A DNA stretch of 64,000 nucleotides from Microbulbifer sp. A4B17 (GCF_003076275.1 NZ_CP029064.1:1126501-1190500), one strand, 5' to 3'; positions 16,837 through 25,572 are shown, numbered from the stretch's first letter. The notes: generated from the letters alone by a model not told the origin. Numbers and translations: made by a program.

Positions 16837-17993
16837 GCGATTTCTATTTGATCTATAAAAATATGACCAGGAAGCCGTTGCGACTTTTTCTTACATGCTT
16901 TGCCATATCTATCGCTTTCCTGATCTTCGGAGCAGTTTCCACTCTTAAAGGTGCTTTGGATTCTCGTGTAGAACTTTCCGCGGAAAACCGTTTATTGGTT
17001 TTTAGCAAACTTAATTTTTCCGTACCGCTTCCTATCGCCCACTTCCAGAAAGTTAAGGCCATCGAAGGGGTAAAGGATATTACTCATATTACTTGGTTCG
17101 GCGCATATTATCAAGATCCTATCGAGCAGGTTGGAGCCTTTGCAGTCGACCCTGAGTCTTATCTGAAGGTATACGATGAACTAGAGGTGGATTCTAAACA
17201 GCGCCTTTCTTGGTTAGGCAACCGACAAGGTATACTGGTCGGGAAGAAATTAGCAGACCGCTACGGTTGGAAACCTGGAGACCGAATTCCTATATCGTCA
17301 AATATTTATTCCCACAGGAATGAAGGGAATACTTGGGACTTTGTGGTGGAAGGCATTTTTAATGCTTCTGATGAGCGAACAGATACAGGGAAAGCACTAT
17401 TTCACTATAAATATCTTCAAGAAACTGCCTCGTTCGATGGCGACAGTGTGAGTCGTCTATCATTGACTACTAAAAGCTCCTCGCTAAACGACAAGGTTTC
17501 CAAAAGCATCGACGACATTTTTTCCAACTCACCATATGAGACAAAAACGAGTTCTGAAAATGCCTTTTATAAAGAATACTTTGACCAAGTAGGCAACATT
17601 GGCCTGATTATTTTTGGCGTTGTGTCTATGGCTTTTCTTACCATTCTAATGGTCGTGGGCAGCACTATGGCTCTGGCCATCCGAGAGCGCACTGGTGAGA
17701 TAGCTGTGTTGAAAACCATAGGGTTCTCCAGCATCCGAGTATTTAAGATTGTATTATCAGAGTCTTTGCTGATTTCCATTCTCGGCGGGGCCAGCGGCTT
17801 ATTAGGGGCCTATTGCTTAATCCTCGGAGTTAGTGCCAATTGGGGCAGCTCCCTGCCTGGCTTGGTGATGCGTCCTGAAACACTACTGCAGGCCACTAGT
17901 TATATGCTGTTGCTGGGGTTGATTACCGGCCTGATACCGGCGCTCAATGCCCTACGTTTAAATATAGTTTCCGCTTTCAATATAGCGAGTTAA
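16833..17993 (+). CDS. FtsX/MacB-type ABC permease, first of two
   Basis: 386 residues. One N-terminal membrane helix (~17-40) is followed by a ~200-residue periplasmic domain and three C-terminal helices (~250-380) carrying the FtsX pattern AIRERTGEIAVLKTIGFSS. It pairs with the ATPase at 16141 and the second permease three bases downstream. No membrane-fusion (HlyD/MacA) gene is found, unlike typical MacAB or darobactin exporters. Confidence 0.8.
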   Translation: MSDFYLIYKNMTRKPLRLFLTCFAISIAFLIFGAVSTLKGALDSRVELSAENRLLVFSKLNFSVPLPIAHFQKVKAIEGVKDITHITWFGAYYQDPIEQVGAFAVDPESYLKVYDELEVDSKQRLSWLGNRQGILVGKKLADRYGWKPGDRIPISSNIYSHRNEGNTWDFVVEGIFNASDERTDTGKALFHYKYLQETASFDGDSVSRLSLTTKSSSLNDKVSKSIDDIFSNSPYETKTSSENAFYKEYFDQVGNIGLIIFGVVSMAFLTILMVVGSTMALAIRERTGEIAVLKTIGFSSIRVFKIVLSESLLISILGGASGLLGAYCLILGVSANWGSSLPGLVMRPETLLQATSYMLLLGLITGLIPALNALRLNIVSAFNIAS

Positions 17994-17996
17994 ATT

Positions 17997-19187
17997 ATGG
18001 GATCTTATTTTTTGCAAGTAATCGCTGTCGCGACGATGAATGTTCGTGGTCTCCCTCGCCGCCTGTGGATGTCGCTAGCCATGATTCTGGCCTCAGCTGT
18101 GGTTGTAGTAATACTGCTGGCTTTCCTAGCCATGGCTAAAGGGTTCGAGGCTACCATGAAAGGGGCAGGCTCTGACGACCTTGCAATTATCATACGTAAA
18201 GGTGCATCTGCCGAAATCAACTCGGTGATTACTCGAGAACAGTTAAGCCTGCTGACTGAGTCTCCTGGGATCGCTCGTGACACCAAAGGGCCTGATGTTT
18301 CTGCAGAACTCTATGTGAGTGTCAGCGGCACTAAGAAAGATTCTGGCTCTGAGACCAACATTCCTCTTCGAGGATTGGGAACTCGAGGTATGGCTATGCG
18401 GAAAAATATGCGCCTTGTAGCCGGGCATGTTTTTACTCCTGGGACCAATGAGATAATGGTAGGAGAAGGAGTATTACGAGAGTTTAATGGTTTTGAAATT
18501 GGGCAAGAAGTTCGTCTTGGTGAAAGTGTGTGGATTGTAGTTGGTATATTTTCTACCGGCGGCAACGTATTCGAAAGCGAGATTTGGGCGGATGCAAAGA
18601 TGCTTCAGAGCCTCTACAGCCGCGGTAGTGGCTACCAGATTGTTCGTGCAAGGCTGGGAGATTCTAGCGAATTAATACCTATAGAAAAAACTATTGAAGA
18701 AAATTCGCAGCTGAATAACCTTGACGTTAAAATTGAGTCCAGCTTTTTCATTGCTCAAAGTAAACAATTACAGTACATTGCTTGGTTTGGTCGAATCGTT
18801 AGTTACATTATGGCTGTTGGGGCTTTAGCAGGCGCGCTTAACACCATGTACACATCGGTGTCAGATAGGGCTCAGGAAATAGCCACTCTCCGCGCCTTGG
18901 GATTTAACAATTTCTCTGCATTTTTCGGCACACTCGTCGAGGCTGTGATGTTAGCAGTGGTGGGCGGCCTATTCGGTTCTCTCATTGCTTATATATTGTT
19001 TGATGGAATGAATGCCTCAACTCTTGGTGGTAGCTTTACCCAAGTGGCATTTAGTTTCGATATGACACTGGATCTGTTCATTCAAGGAGTGACTCTAGCG
19101 CTGACTATTGGCATTGTTAGCGGATTTTTCCCTGCTTGGCGTGCTGCGCGTATGCCGGTAGCATTAGCGTTTCGAAGAAATATGTAA
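17997..19187 (+). CDS. FtsX/MacB-type ABC permease, second of two
   Basis: 396 residues with the same layout: helix at ~22-45, a large periplasmic domain, then three helices including SVSDRAQEIATLRALGFNN, the FtsX consensus. The two permeases would form a heterodimer on one ATPase dimer. It ends 72 bases before the oxygenase gene. Confidence 0.8.
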   Translation: MGSYFLQVIAVATMNVRGLPRRLWMSLAMILASAVVVVILLAFLAMAKGFEATMKGAGSDDLAIIIRKGASAEINSVITREQLSLLTESPGIARDTKGPDVSAELYVSVSGTKKDSGSETNIPLRGLGTRGMAMRKNMRLVAGHVFTPGTNEIMVGEGVLREFNGFEIGQEVRLGESVWIVVGIFSTGGNVFESEIWADAKMLQSLYSRGSGYQIVRARLGDSSELIPIEKTIEENSQLNNLDVKIESSFFIAQSKQLQYIAWFGRIVSYIMAVGALAGALNTMYTSVSDRAQEIATLRALGFNNFSAFFGTLVEAVMLAVVGGLFGSLIAYILFDGMNASTLGGSFTQVAFSFDMTLDLFIQGVTLALTIGIVSGFFPAWRAARMPVALAFRRNM

Positions 19188-19259
19188 ACATTAACTAAAA
19201 AATTCTGAAATTTTAATTAGAGTCTTGCCTGATTATTATAGGCAACGAGGGTATAAACA

Positions 19260-19844
19260 ATGATCCCCCCTAATTCAACTGTGTTACTTGAAGAGAATTT
19301 TTTAACCATTCAGGAGTGCGATGAGCTAATTCAATCCAGCAGTCCTTATTTGGAGGAAGCTCTAATATATGATCGGAATTCGGAAAAGTACCAGACCCTG
19401 AAAGAATTCAGATCTTGTTGTCAGACAGTAGAGTACTTAGGTGACAAACATGAGGTTTTTGGCTCGGTTGCAATAAGAATAGCCAATTTACTGTGTGTCA
19501 GTCAGGAATTGTGTGAACCTGTCAAAGTTGTTCGCTATAGAAAGGGGGACTACTTCAGACCTCACTTCGATGCTTTTGGGAAGGATTATCTGGATGGTTT
19601 GGATGAATTTGACAAGCACGGGCAGAGAGTAAATTCGGTTATTATATATCTCAATGATGAGTATTCCGGTGGTGAAACCTATTTTCAAGAATTAGGTATT
19701 AAAATCGAACCTTCTAAAGGGGCTATGCTAATAATTAACAATGTCGATGGTAATGGAAATATTAATCCATTGTCATTACATGAAGGAAGGGAAATTACCA
19801 GCGGGGAAAAATGGATAGCGGTATGCTGGATCAGGGATAAGTAG
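19260..19844 (+). CDS. 2-oxoglutarate/Fe(II) oxygenase, prolyl-4-hydroxylase type
   Basis: 194 residues. The iron ligands are readable: H-x-D in RPHFDAFG (~100-107) and the distal His in LHEGREITSGEKW, where the Lys/Arg that binds 2-oxoglutarate also lies. VNSVIIYLNDEYSGGETYF between them is the classic P4H core. The enzyme would hydroxylate a side chain, for instance the Pro or Trp of the peptide core (inference). An IS5-type element is inserted just after it, 17 bases beyond the stop. Confidence 0.8.
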   Translation: MIPPNSTVLLEENFLTIQECDELIQSSSPYLEEALIYDRNSEKYQTLKEFRSCCQTVEYLGDKHEVFGSVAIRIANLLCVSQELCEPVKVVRYRKGDYFRPHFDAFGKDYLDGLDEFDKHGQRVNSVIIYLNDEYSGGETYFQELGIKIEPSKGAMLIINNVDGNGNINPLSLHEGREITSGEKWIAVCWIRDK

Positions 19845-19860
19845 TTACGGCATTTATTAC

Positions 19861-20713
19861 CTAGAAGCTGTTTCATAACTTAAAATCAGTTATTCTTACG
19901 GCCTCATGAAATGATAAGACCAGTAAGTGTGAGCAGATTTAAGTCAAAATTAACCGATGCTCAGTGGAAATTGATTGAGCCTTGCCTTCCTCAGTTAAAA
20001 CGTGGAAAAGGTGGCCTAAAACCCATTGACAACCGTGCTTGTTTTGAGGGTATCTTGTGGATTTAGCGTTCAGGAGCACGATGGAAGGACCTCCCTTCAT
20101 CTTATCCCTCGTCGAGTACTTGCTGGAGAAGACTCCAGTTGTGGGAAGAACAAGGCACTTGGCTGGAGGCTTGGCGAGAGTTTCTCGGATAGCTCGATCA
20201 CAAATCTCTGCTTAACTGGGAAGAAGTCTTTTCCGATGGCAGCTTTGCTTCAGTAAAAAAAGGAGGGCTGAAGTCGGAAAAACTAAGCAGGGCAAGGGTG
20301 CAAAGTGGATGGTGGGATGGCGAAGGTATTCCATTGGGAGGCACCGTTACTTCGGCCTCACCAGCAGAAGTAAAGTTATTGCATCCACTACTGGATGTTA
20401 CCTATAAAAATACAAAAATTCGACGCCTAATATACGACAAAGCTGCAGATTCGGATCTTTTACGATACAGCTTGGCCCGTCGTGAAATTGACCTGATTTG
20501 TCCCCACCGTAGGAACAGAAGAAAACCTTCTAAACAAGATGGCAGGAAGCTTAGAAGGTACGTGCGGTGTTGGAAAGTTGAGCGAACTTTTGCATGATTA
20601 GGAAACTACCGTCGCTTGGTCGTCAGGTGGGATCGCTATTTATCTTCTTACAGAGCTTTTTCTATATTGCCTGCATGTTGATTACGTTAAAGAAATTATG
20701 AAACAGCTTCTAG
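19861..20713 (+). mobile_element. IS5-family insertion sequence (decayed), ~850 bp
   Basis: Ends AAGCTGTTTCATA (19865-19877) and TATGAAACAGCTT (20697-20709) are inverted repeats flanked on both sides by CTAG, the 4-bp target duplication expected for this family. It separates the oxygenase from the N-acetyltransferase-like gene. Confidence 0.85.
19911..20698 (+). pseudogene. IS5-family transposase, frameshifted
   Basis: Starts MIRPVSVSRFKSKLTDAQW at 19911 and reads ...IEPCLPQLKRGKGGLKP, then an in-frame stop and frame changes near 20064-20270. The remainder (DGSFASVKKGG, LICPHRRNRRKP, VERTFA*LGNYRRLVVRWDR) carries the DDE-region blocks of small IS5-group transposases. Inactive. Confidence 0.8.
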
Positions 20714-21002
20714 TAACATCGGCATCCTCCCTGGGCAATTGACATTGGGGCTAACTCGGAGTTTATAGAGCCCTGAGAATTGTCTAGACGACTTGCAAAG
20801 TTCAGAACATTGTTAATTCGATGCAGGGGAATAAAGAGATTGAAGAGAACGATGCCAAGGCTGCACTCTCGAGTACTGATCTGGAAAGGTTGGGGAGAGC
20901 GTGAAATAAACTTGAACAACTGTAAGTCAGAAGTATAAAAAATAAACTATGCCGTAACAACAGCAGCGTCTACTGTCCATTTACACTGTCTATTACGATT
21001 CC
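20714..21002. other. Spacer between IS5 copy and N-acetyltransferase gene, nothing recognisable
   Basis: About 290 bases with only short open frames. A weak Arg/Lys-rich reading on the plus strand (KRLKRTMPRLHSR) might be the relic of a coding sequence but matches nothing I know. It presumably contains the promoter for the 21018-22955 genes. Confidence 0.4.
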
Positions 21003-21017
21003 GTGAAGGAGGAAGAC

Positions 21018-21743
21018 ATGGATATCGATGTTTATTTGGAGCGCATTGGATTTGAAGATGAGATCCGAATTGACTACAGAACTTTGTGTGCCCTTCAAAG
21101 GGCTCATATACTCAGCATTCCCTTTGAAAATATTGACATCCATCTCGGGCGGCCACTCAGTATGGAACCAGCCAAGGTATTTGATAAGGTGGTACTTGGT
21201 CAGCGGGGTGGATGGTGCTATGAATTGAACTTCCTTTTCGCCGCCCTCCTTAAGGAATTAGGTTTCAACGTCGAAATGGTTGGCATGCTCTCCATGCAGC
21301 TAATGAAAATCTCTCGCGAGCAAGTCGGAAAAGAACTACAGATACGTCACCCCGGGATTGCTGTAAACCTCGATTCCAGATATATCGCCGATGTCGGCAG
21401 TGGCGACGGCCCCCTGCAACCAATTAAATTCCCGGACGTTGACCCCAAGATTATCGGCCGAGTACCTCCGAATGACTTCACATTAGCAGCCGACTGGTTT
21501 CTGGAGTCACCTCTCTCTCCACACTTGAAGTCGGTGATTTGCGTTAGCGTTGATGAATCTACTGTAACTTCTCTTTTCGACCGGCAACTCCAGGAAGGAA
21601 AAATTTCTCGAGTTATTGAGTCTGCGGAAGATTTCGTCAACACACTTAACAAAAAAATCGGTATAGACCTGCCAGAAGCGGCAGGCTTGTGGCCTGACAT
21701 AGTGGCGCGCGATAAATCAGCTAAGGCGAGGGTGCCGGCGTGA
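21018..21743 (+). CDS. Arylamine N-acetyltransferase-like (NAT) acyltransferase
   Basis: 241 residues from the ATG at 21018, which follows AAGGAGG at ideal spacing (an in-frame GTG lies at 21003). Family motifs are PFENIDIHLGRPL (~37-49), the active-site Cys in RGGWCYELN (~65-73), His in RHPGIAVNL and Asp in YIADVGSG. This is the Cys-His-Asp triad of NATs. In antibiotic clusters NAT-fold enzymes such as amide synthases move carrier-bound acyl groups onto amines. Here the next two genes are a carrier protein and its aminoacyl ligase, so it probably transfers an aminoacyl group from the carrier protein to the peptide (inference). It overlaps the carrier gene by four bases. Confidence 0.75.
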   Translation: MDIDVYLERIGFEDEIRIDYRTLCALQRAHILSIPFENIDIHLGRPLSMEPAKVFDKVVLGQRGGWCYELNFLFAALLKELGFNVEMVGMLSMQLMKISREQVGKELQIRHPGIAVNLDSRYIADVGSGDGPLQPIKFPDVDPKIIGRVPPNDFTLAADWFLESPLSPHLKSVICVSVDESTVTSLFDRQLQEGKISRVIESAEDFVNTLNKKIGIDLPEAAGLWPDIVARDKSAKARVPA

Positions 21744-22009
21744 TATCGACTACAGACGATTGGGTCATAGCTCAAGTTCGGATGCTGGTAGGGCGCCACG
21801 CAGGGCTGTTGGTGTCGGCTGAAACGCTATCATTTTCTGACAACCTCTATGATGCAGGTATGAATTCCTTAGCCTCCGTTACATTATTGCTATCTCTTGA
21901 AGAAAGCTTCAATGTCTTTTTCCCTGATACAATGTTAAACCAAGAGACGTTTCAAAATTTGGGCAGTATCTGCAATGCTATTTCAAACTTAAGAAGAGAC
22001 ACGCTATGA
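21740..22009 (+). CDS. Acyl/peptidyl carrier protein
   Basis: 89 residues from a GTG that overlaps the previous stop. The four-helix carrier pattern is readable, with the phosphopantetheine Ser in YDAGMNSLASVTLLLSLEE (~34-52) followed by FNVFFPDTML. It needs a phosphopantetheinyl transferase encoded elsewhere. It is the expected partner of the aminoacyl ligase downstream. Confidence 0.85.
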   Translation: MISTTDDWVIAQVRMLVGRHAGLLVSAETLSFSDNLYDAGMNSLASVTLLLSLEESFNVFFPDTMLNQETFQNLGSICNAISNLRRDTL

Positions 22010-22040
22010 ACTCTTGTTACCTTAATGGAGCCTTCCCATC

Positions 22041-22955
22041 ATGCATGTAAAGACGCCGATCTCATTTCGTGAGAAGTTATTCAATGCCGGACTTCTAATT
22101 GAGACAGAAGTTAAAGGGATTTACGGATTCAGTGAAGGCTTTAATTACGTCATCCGATTTATTGACAATATTGTCAGTGAAATGGGTTTCAAAGACAATG
22201 CTCAGTCTGTCCGTTTCCCACCGGTAATTAAGCGAAGCTTAGTAGAAAGGTGTGGATATCTCGAGAAATTCCCCCATCTCGCCGGCACAGTGTACAGTTT
22301 CTGCGGTGATGACTGCGCACATGCACAGATGCAGTTGGCGATGGCTGCCGGCGACGATCCAACGAATTTCCAGCAGCCAACCGATGTTATGTTGACACCA
22401 GCTGCTTGCTATCCAATCTATCCAATGATCTCTGAACTCAGTCCTCTACCGCAAGGAGGGGTTGTCTTTGATGTGCAGTCCACTTGCTATCGTAATGAAC
22501 CCTCAGATGATCCTGTACGCATGCAATCTTTCCGCATGCGCGAGTATGTACGAGCAGGCGAAGAGATGGAGGTCCTGGAATTCCGAAACGTCTGGATGAG
22601 GCGCGCACAGGAATTCTGCAGTGAGCTTGGTCTCGACTTTGAAATCAAGGTGGCGAATGATCCCTTCTTCGGTCGTAGCGGCCGTCTCCTTGCCGATAAC
22701 CAACGTAAGAACTCGCTCAAATACGAACTTCTTATCCCAGTTTCGAATTGGGAAGAGCCAACTGCCTGCGCGAGTTTTAACTACCATGAGGACCATTTCG
22801 GTGAAATTTGGTCGATTCGTACTGCTACGGGCAATGTGGCGAAGAGTGCATGCGTCAGCTTCGGTTACGAGCGTCTTGCTCTCGCTCTCATCGCTCATCA
22901 TGGCACTAGTATTAACTCTTGGCTCCCTGCATCCGTGCGGGCAGGAATGGTGTGA
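22041..22955 (+). CDS. Amino acid:[carrier protein] ligase (SerRS-like class II synthetase fold)
   Basis: 304 residues, starting ATG 22041. A truncated class II synthetase core without tRNA-binding domains is seen: motif 2 as TCYRNEPS...FRMREYVR (~151-171), motif 3 as VSFGYERLALAL (~282-293), and zinc-ligand candidates Cys (~150), Glu in EEMEVLEF, and Cys in ACASFN. This matches the amino acid:carrier-protein ligases related to atypical archaeal SerRS, which adenylate a small amino acid (Gly or Ala in studied members) and load it on a carrier protein's phosphopantetheine. The adjacent carrier gene supports this. The amino acid used cannot be read from the sequence. Confidence 0.85.
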   Translation: MHVKTPISFREKLFNAGLLIETEVKGIYGFSEGFNYVIRFIDNIVSEMGFKDNAQSVRFPPVIKRSLVERCGYLEKFPHLAGTVYSFCGDDCAHAQMQLAMAAGDDPTNFQQPTDVMLTPAACYPIYPMISELSPLPQGGVVFDVQSTCYRNEPSDDPVRMQSFRMREYVRAGEEMEVLEFRNVWMRRAQEFCSELGLDFEIKVANDPFFGRSGRLLADNQRKNSLKYELLIPVSNWEEPTACASFNYHEDHFGEIWSIRTATGNVAKSACVSFGYERLALALIAHHGTSINSWLPASVRAGMV

Positions 22956-23006
22956 GATAAATATTCACTCTCGATACTAGCGATGAGATGTGAATACAGT
23001 TGTCGA

Positions 23007-23276
23007 TCAGCATATGCGTAACGAAATCTCATTGCCGTTATCAGAGAAAAATTGCGTGGAGATATACCCATTTTTAGGATCTCGAACATATTGGGTATAT
23101 TTAGGGTATGCACCTGACGATATGACTACCATTGCCTCTTCCGCCAAATATGGCTCGAGTATTTGTAAAATCGGAAGTCGATCTGCTGGCGATCCATCCA
23201 AGAATACCATATCAATTTTGCATGGCAATGGTAAGCGAAGAGTCTCGAATGCATCCCCATGCCTAATTTCAATTAG
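23007..23276 (-). pseudogene. Class I methyltransferase, 5' part removed by an IS
   Basis: The C-terminal ~88 residues of an O-methyltransferase-type protein: an AFETLRLPLP segment, IDMVFLDGSPAD (the Asp that follows strand 4), LEPYLAEEAMVVIS. The SAM-binding N-terminal half is missing because IS5-type sequence begins at about 23277. It is convergent with the ligase gene and marks the broken right edge of the biosynthetic cluster. Confidence 0.7.
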
Positions 23277-23307
23277 GGAACCTCTGATCAACGAAGTATC
23301 TTTCTAG

Positions 23308-23359
23308 AATTAAGCTGAACCGCGTAAAAATTCACTTTTTTACGCGGTTCAGCTTAATT
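23308..23359. repeat. Perfect 23-bp inverted repeat (terminator-like hairpin)
   Basis: Arms 23308-23330 and 23337-23359, loop 6 bases, with A/T runs at the tip and T-run on the outside; key core CTGAACCGCG/CGCGGTTCAG. It sits between the end of the transposase gene and the IS end. It would work as a bidirectional terminator shielding the element. Confidence 0.7.
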
Positions 23360-23499
23360 TTCGCGTAATAGCTCTCTGGTTTTTCACCTGAAGTCCTCAA
23401 TAGGCGGATTTCAGGCGCACCACCCCTAGGTAGCCAAGTATTTTCTCCCTATTAGTAAGTTGGTAAAGCCTGCTAGCAAGCACAGCCGCTCAGTATTTT

Positions 23500-24375
23500 T
23501 TACCTGTCCCCGATAGCGGACCTGTCATAACCAAATACCCGTTTGATGTAGCGAAAGGGGTGCTCAACCTTTGCTCTTATCTGCGCCTTGATCTTTCCCG
23601 CCTTACGGAGTGCATCACGCCCTGGAAGAGTTTTTAGCTTGCTCGGCTTCATTGCTATGTACCAATCTACCTCCCGCTCTTTCAACTCTTCACGCTTCTC
23701 CGCACCAATGTACCCAGAGTCACCCCAAACTCTTCTTTCCTCCCCTTGGAGGACTCACTCTGTGGCTGTGACATCAAGCGAATTTGCTTCTGTTGTATCT
23801 ACGCTGTGTATTACTCCGAGTACATCATCAACCCCGATATGCATCTTCATTCCAAAATGCCACTGATTGCCTTTCTTTGCCTGATGCATTTCCGGATCAC
23901 GCTCTTTCTTTTTATTCTTAGTTGAAGTTGGCGCAGAGATAATAGTGGCATCTACAATGGTGTCTTCACGCAGTACCATGCCATTCTCAGCAAGATGTGT
24001 ATTGATTCCATCAAAAAGCGCTGTACTTAACTGATTCAGCTCCAGTAAGTAGCGAAAGTTAAGAATCGTTGTTTCGTCGGGAATTGAGCCGCTCAAAGTC
24101 AAATTGGCAAAACTACGCATGGATTCAATTTCATACAGTGCATTTTCCATAGCGGGATCACTGAGGTTTTAAAATAGCTGTATGCAATGAATACGGAGCA
24201 TGACATTCAATGGATATGGCTGTCGGCCACGTTTGCCTTGGGGATAACAAGGAGTGATCTGAGCTTCTAGTCGCTGCCATGGGATGAGAGCATCCATTTG
24301 AGAAAGAAACTTCTCTCGGCGAGTTATACGGCGCTTTAGATTGTATTCTGCTTCGTCAAAGGTGACTTGGTGCAT
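23500..24375 (-). pseudogene. IS5-family transposase, interrupted
   Basis: Reads MHQVTFDEAEYNLKRRI from 24375, PCYPQGKRGRQPYPLNVML, then an in-frame stop, [51 protein letters not shown] (DDE region), another stop near 23757, then HPFRYIKRVFGYDR at the end. It is clearly IS5-group and inactive. Confidence 0.85.
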
Positions 24376-24442
24376 GATTCATCGTAGTCTTGATGGGTAG
24401 CTGAATAATACCAAATTGACTCAGAATTATTCAGAGGCTCCC

Positions 24443-24646
24443 TAAATCCATGAGTTAAAAGACAAGTCTAGCCTGCCGATATGTACCCAGTCGGATATAA
24501 AGTTGAGATAGCGCACTGCTATGATACTCAACTCAGCTGAGGAGCTGCTCGACATAGAGATTCATTACGGATAGGGAGCCGCCCATTAAGGACCCGTACG
24601 ATGGGTGGTGTGGGGGCCGGTAGCTAGAAACTTCCGGCTACCCGAT
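24443..24646 (+). mobile_element. Group IIC intron 3' piece (copy E continued)
   Basis: It starts in the block AAATCCATGAGTTAAAAGAC directly at the IS end and continues through domain V (AGCCGCCCATTAAGGACCC...GATGGGTGG) and domain VI to CCCGAT at 24646. Together with the 5' piece at 7384-7503 it shows that the island lies inside one intron, or joins two of them. The proximal-distal pairing of domain V is nearly intact. Confidence 0.8.
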
Positions 24647-25108
24647 TTAGCTTTGATCTCTCACTGGGCACCGTAATAGTGCGGACTCTACGCCAGAAAT
24701 AACTTTATTAAATTCTTTTTCCTTCAATTCGAACACCACTCTCCAATCGGATGGTGGGCGGCCAAATTGCTTCAGTTCGAAGTTAGGCTTCAGCTCGTGG
24801 CTTAGATGGATAGATATTCTCACTGAACTATCTGTACAAGCAAGAAACTTAAACTCCAAGCAAGGCTCGGTAAAAGAGAGCCTCGTGTAACGCGGCAATC
24901 TTCGCTCGGAGAGGTGCCTAAACCATTCAAGAATTCTCATCAATTCTGTAGTTTCGAGCGCCGGATCAACTGCTTCAAAGGTATCTTTGCCCTGCTTGAC
25001 GATTAATTTGATAAAGCACCAGTCATCCTTTGGACTTTCGGGGAATTGGTAGCCCTCAACGGACAACTCTAGCTCTACTTTATTTTCAACATTACTTAAC
25101 TTAAACAT
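24647..25108 (-). CDS. WapI-type immunity protein family member (tentative)
   Basis: 153 residues, soluble. The pattern ELSVEGYQFPES...DDWCFIKLIVKQGKDTF, then DPALETTELMRILEWF, LSFTEPCLEFKFL and SIHLSHELKPNF, resembles small immunity proteins of the WapI type that protect against contact-dependent toxins. I recognise the pattern but cannot verify it. Its TAA stop is made by the first three exon bases after the intron piece. A full attC follows upstream at 25139-25235. Confidence 0.5.
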   Translation of the reverse strand: MFKLSNVENKVELELSVEGYQFPESPKDDWCFIKLIVKQGKDTFEAVDPALETTELMRILEWFRHLSERRLPRYTRLSFTEPCLEFKFLACTDSSVRISIHLSHELKPNFELKQFGRPPSDWRVVFELKEKEFNKVISGVESALLRCPVRDQS

Positions 25109-25138
25109 ATTTCATTCAGCTATGGGTCAGTCTTACAT

Positions 25139-25235
25139 TTAACGCCCGGTTAATGGGCAGGAGAAGCAACGCGAAGCCTGTCCGAGTGGAAGCTGTGTTT
25201 TTCGCAGCTGGAACGAATTGAACCGCTTGCTATAT
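25139..25235 (-). other. attC recombination site, empty
   Basis: On the minus strand the arms are TATAGCAAGCGGTTC at one end and ATTAACCGGGCGTTAA at the other, with inner GGACAGGC / GCCTGCCC-type arms. It terminates the 25236-25532 cassette. Confidence 0.7.
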
Positions 25236-25532
25236 TTATGCACTACCAAAGATACGAGCCACACACCGATTACAACCCCAGATTGAAGTCACTAAGCCAA
25301 GGGAGAATAGAAAGCCAAGAAAAATACAAAGTGACTTTGTAACCATATCTAAAGGCCCTTCGTTTTGGACTACCGTATATACCCCATAGCCTCCGCCCAC
25401 TAGGGCAATTAAGCTGAGTATAAAGAGTGTTGGACGTTTCCACTTTGCTTGAGGCATATCACCCCAGAAACATAAGAAATTAACAACACTACAAAGATTA
25501 CAATGTTTTCTCATATGATTTAAATATAACAC
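25236..25532 (-). CDS. Small membrane protein, unknown
   Basis: Up to 98 residues. Two hydrophobic helices lie at about 33-55 and 63-85, followed by a Cys-containing tail (IWGCNRCVARI). The start may instead be the ATG at 25455-25457 (MPQAKWKRP), which has GGGGTG upstream and would give a tidy 73-residue two-helix protein. Unknown function; a single-gene cassette. Confidence 0.45.
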   Translation of the reverse strand: MLYLNHMRKHCNLCSVVNFLCFWGDMPQAKWKRPTLFILSLIALVGGGYGVYTVVQNEGPLDMVTKSLCIFLGFLFSLGLVTSIWGCNRCVARIFGSA

Positions 25533-25572
25533 CTAAATCAGGTGCGCCGTAGGCGTCACCTGGATTTACTTG

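Larger units (their letters stand above)
23277..24443 (-). mobile_element. IS5-type element, near-complete but decayed, right edge of the island
   Basis: The ends TTAGGGAACCTCTGATCAA (from ~23274) and TTATTCAGAGGCTCCCTAA (to ~24445) are imperfect inverted repeats. The transposase gene runs leftward. It is the inverted counterpart of the relic at 7504-7707, so copies of one element stand at both edges of the RiPP island with their inner ends equivalent, like a composite transposon. Confidence 0.75.

Noticed and set aside
20026..20597. Separate genes within the IS5 copy
   Set aside because: They are out-of-frame pieces of one decayed transposase (19911-20698).
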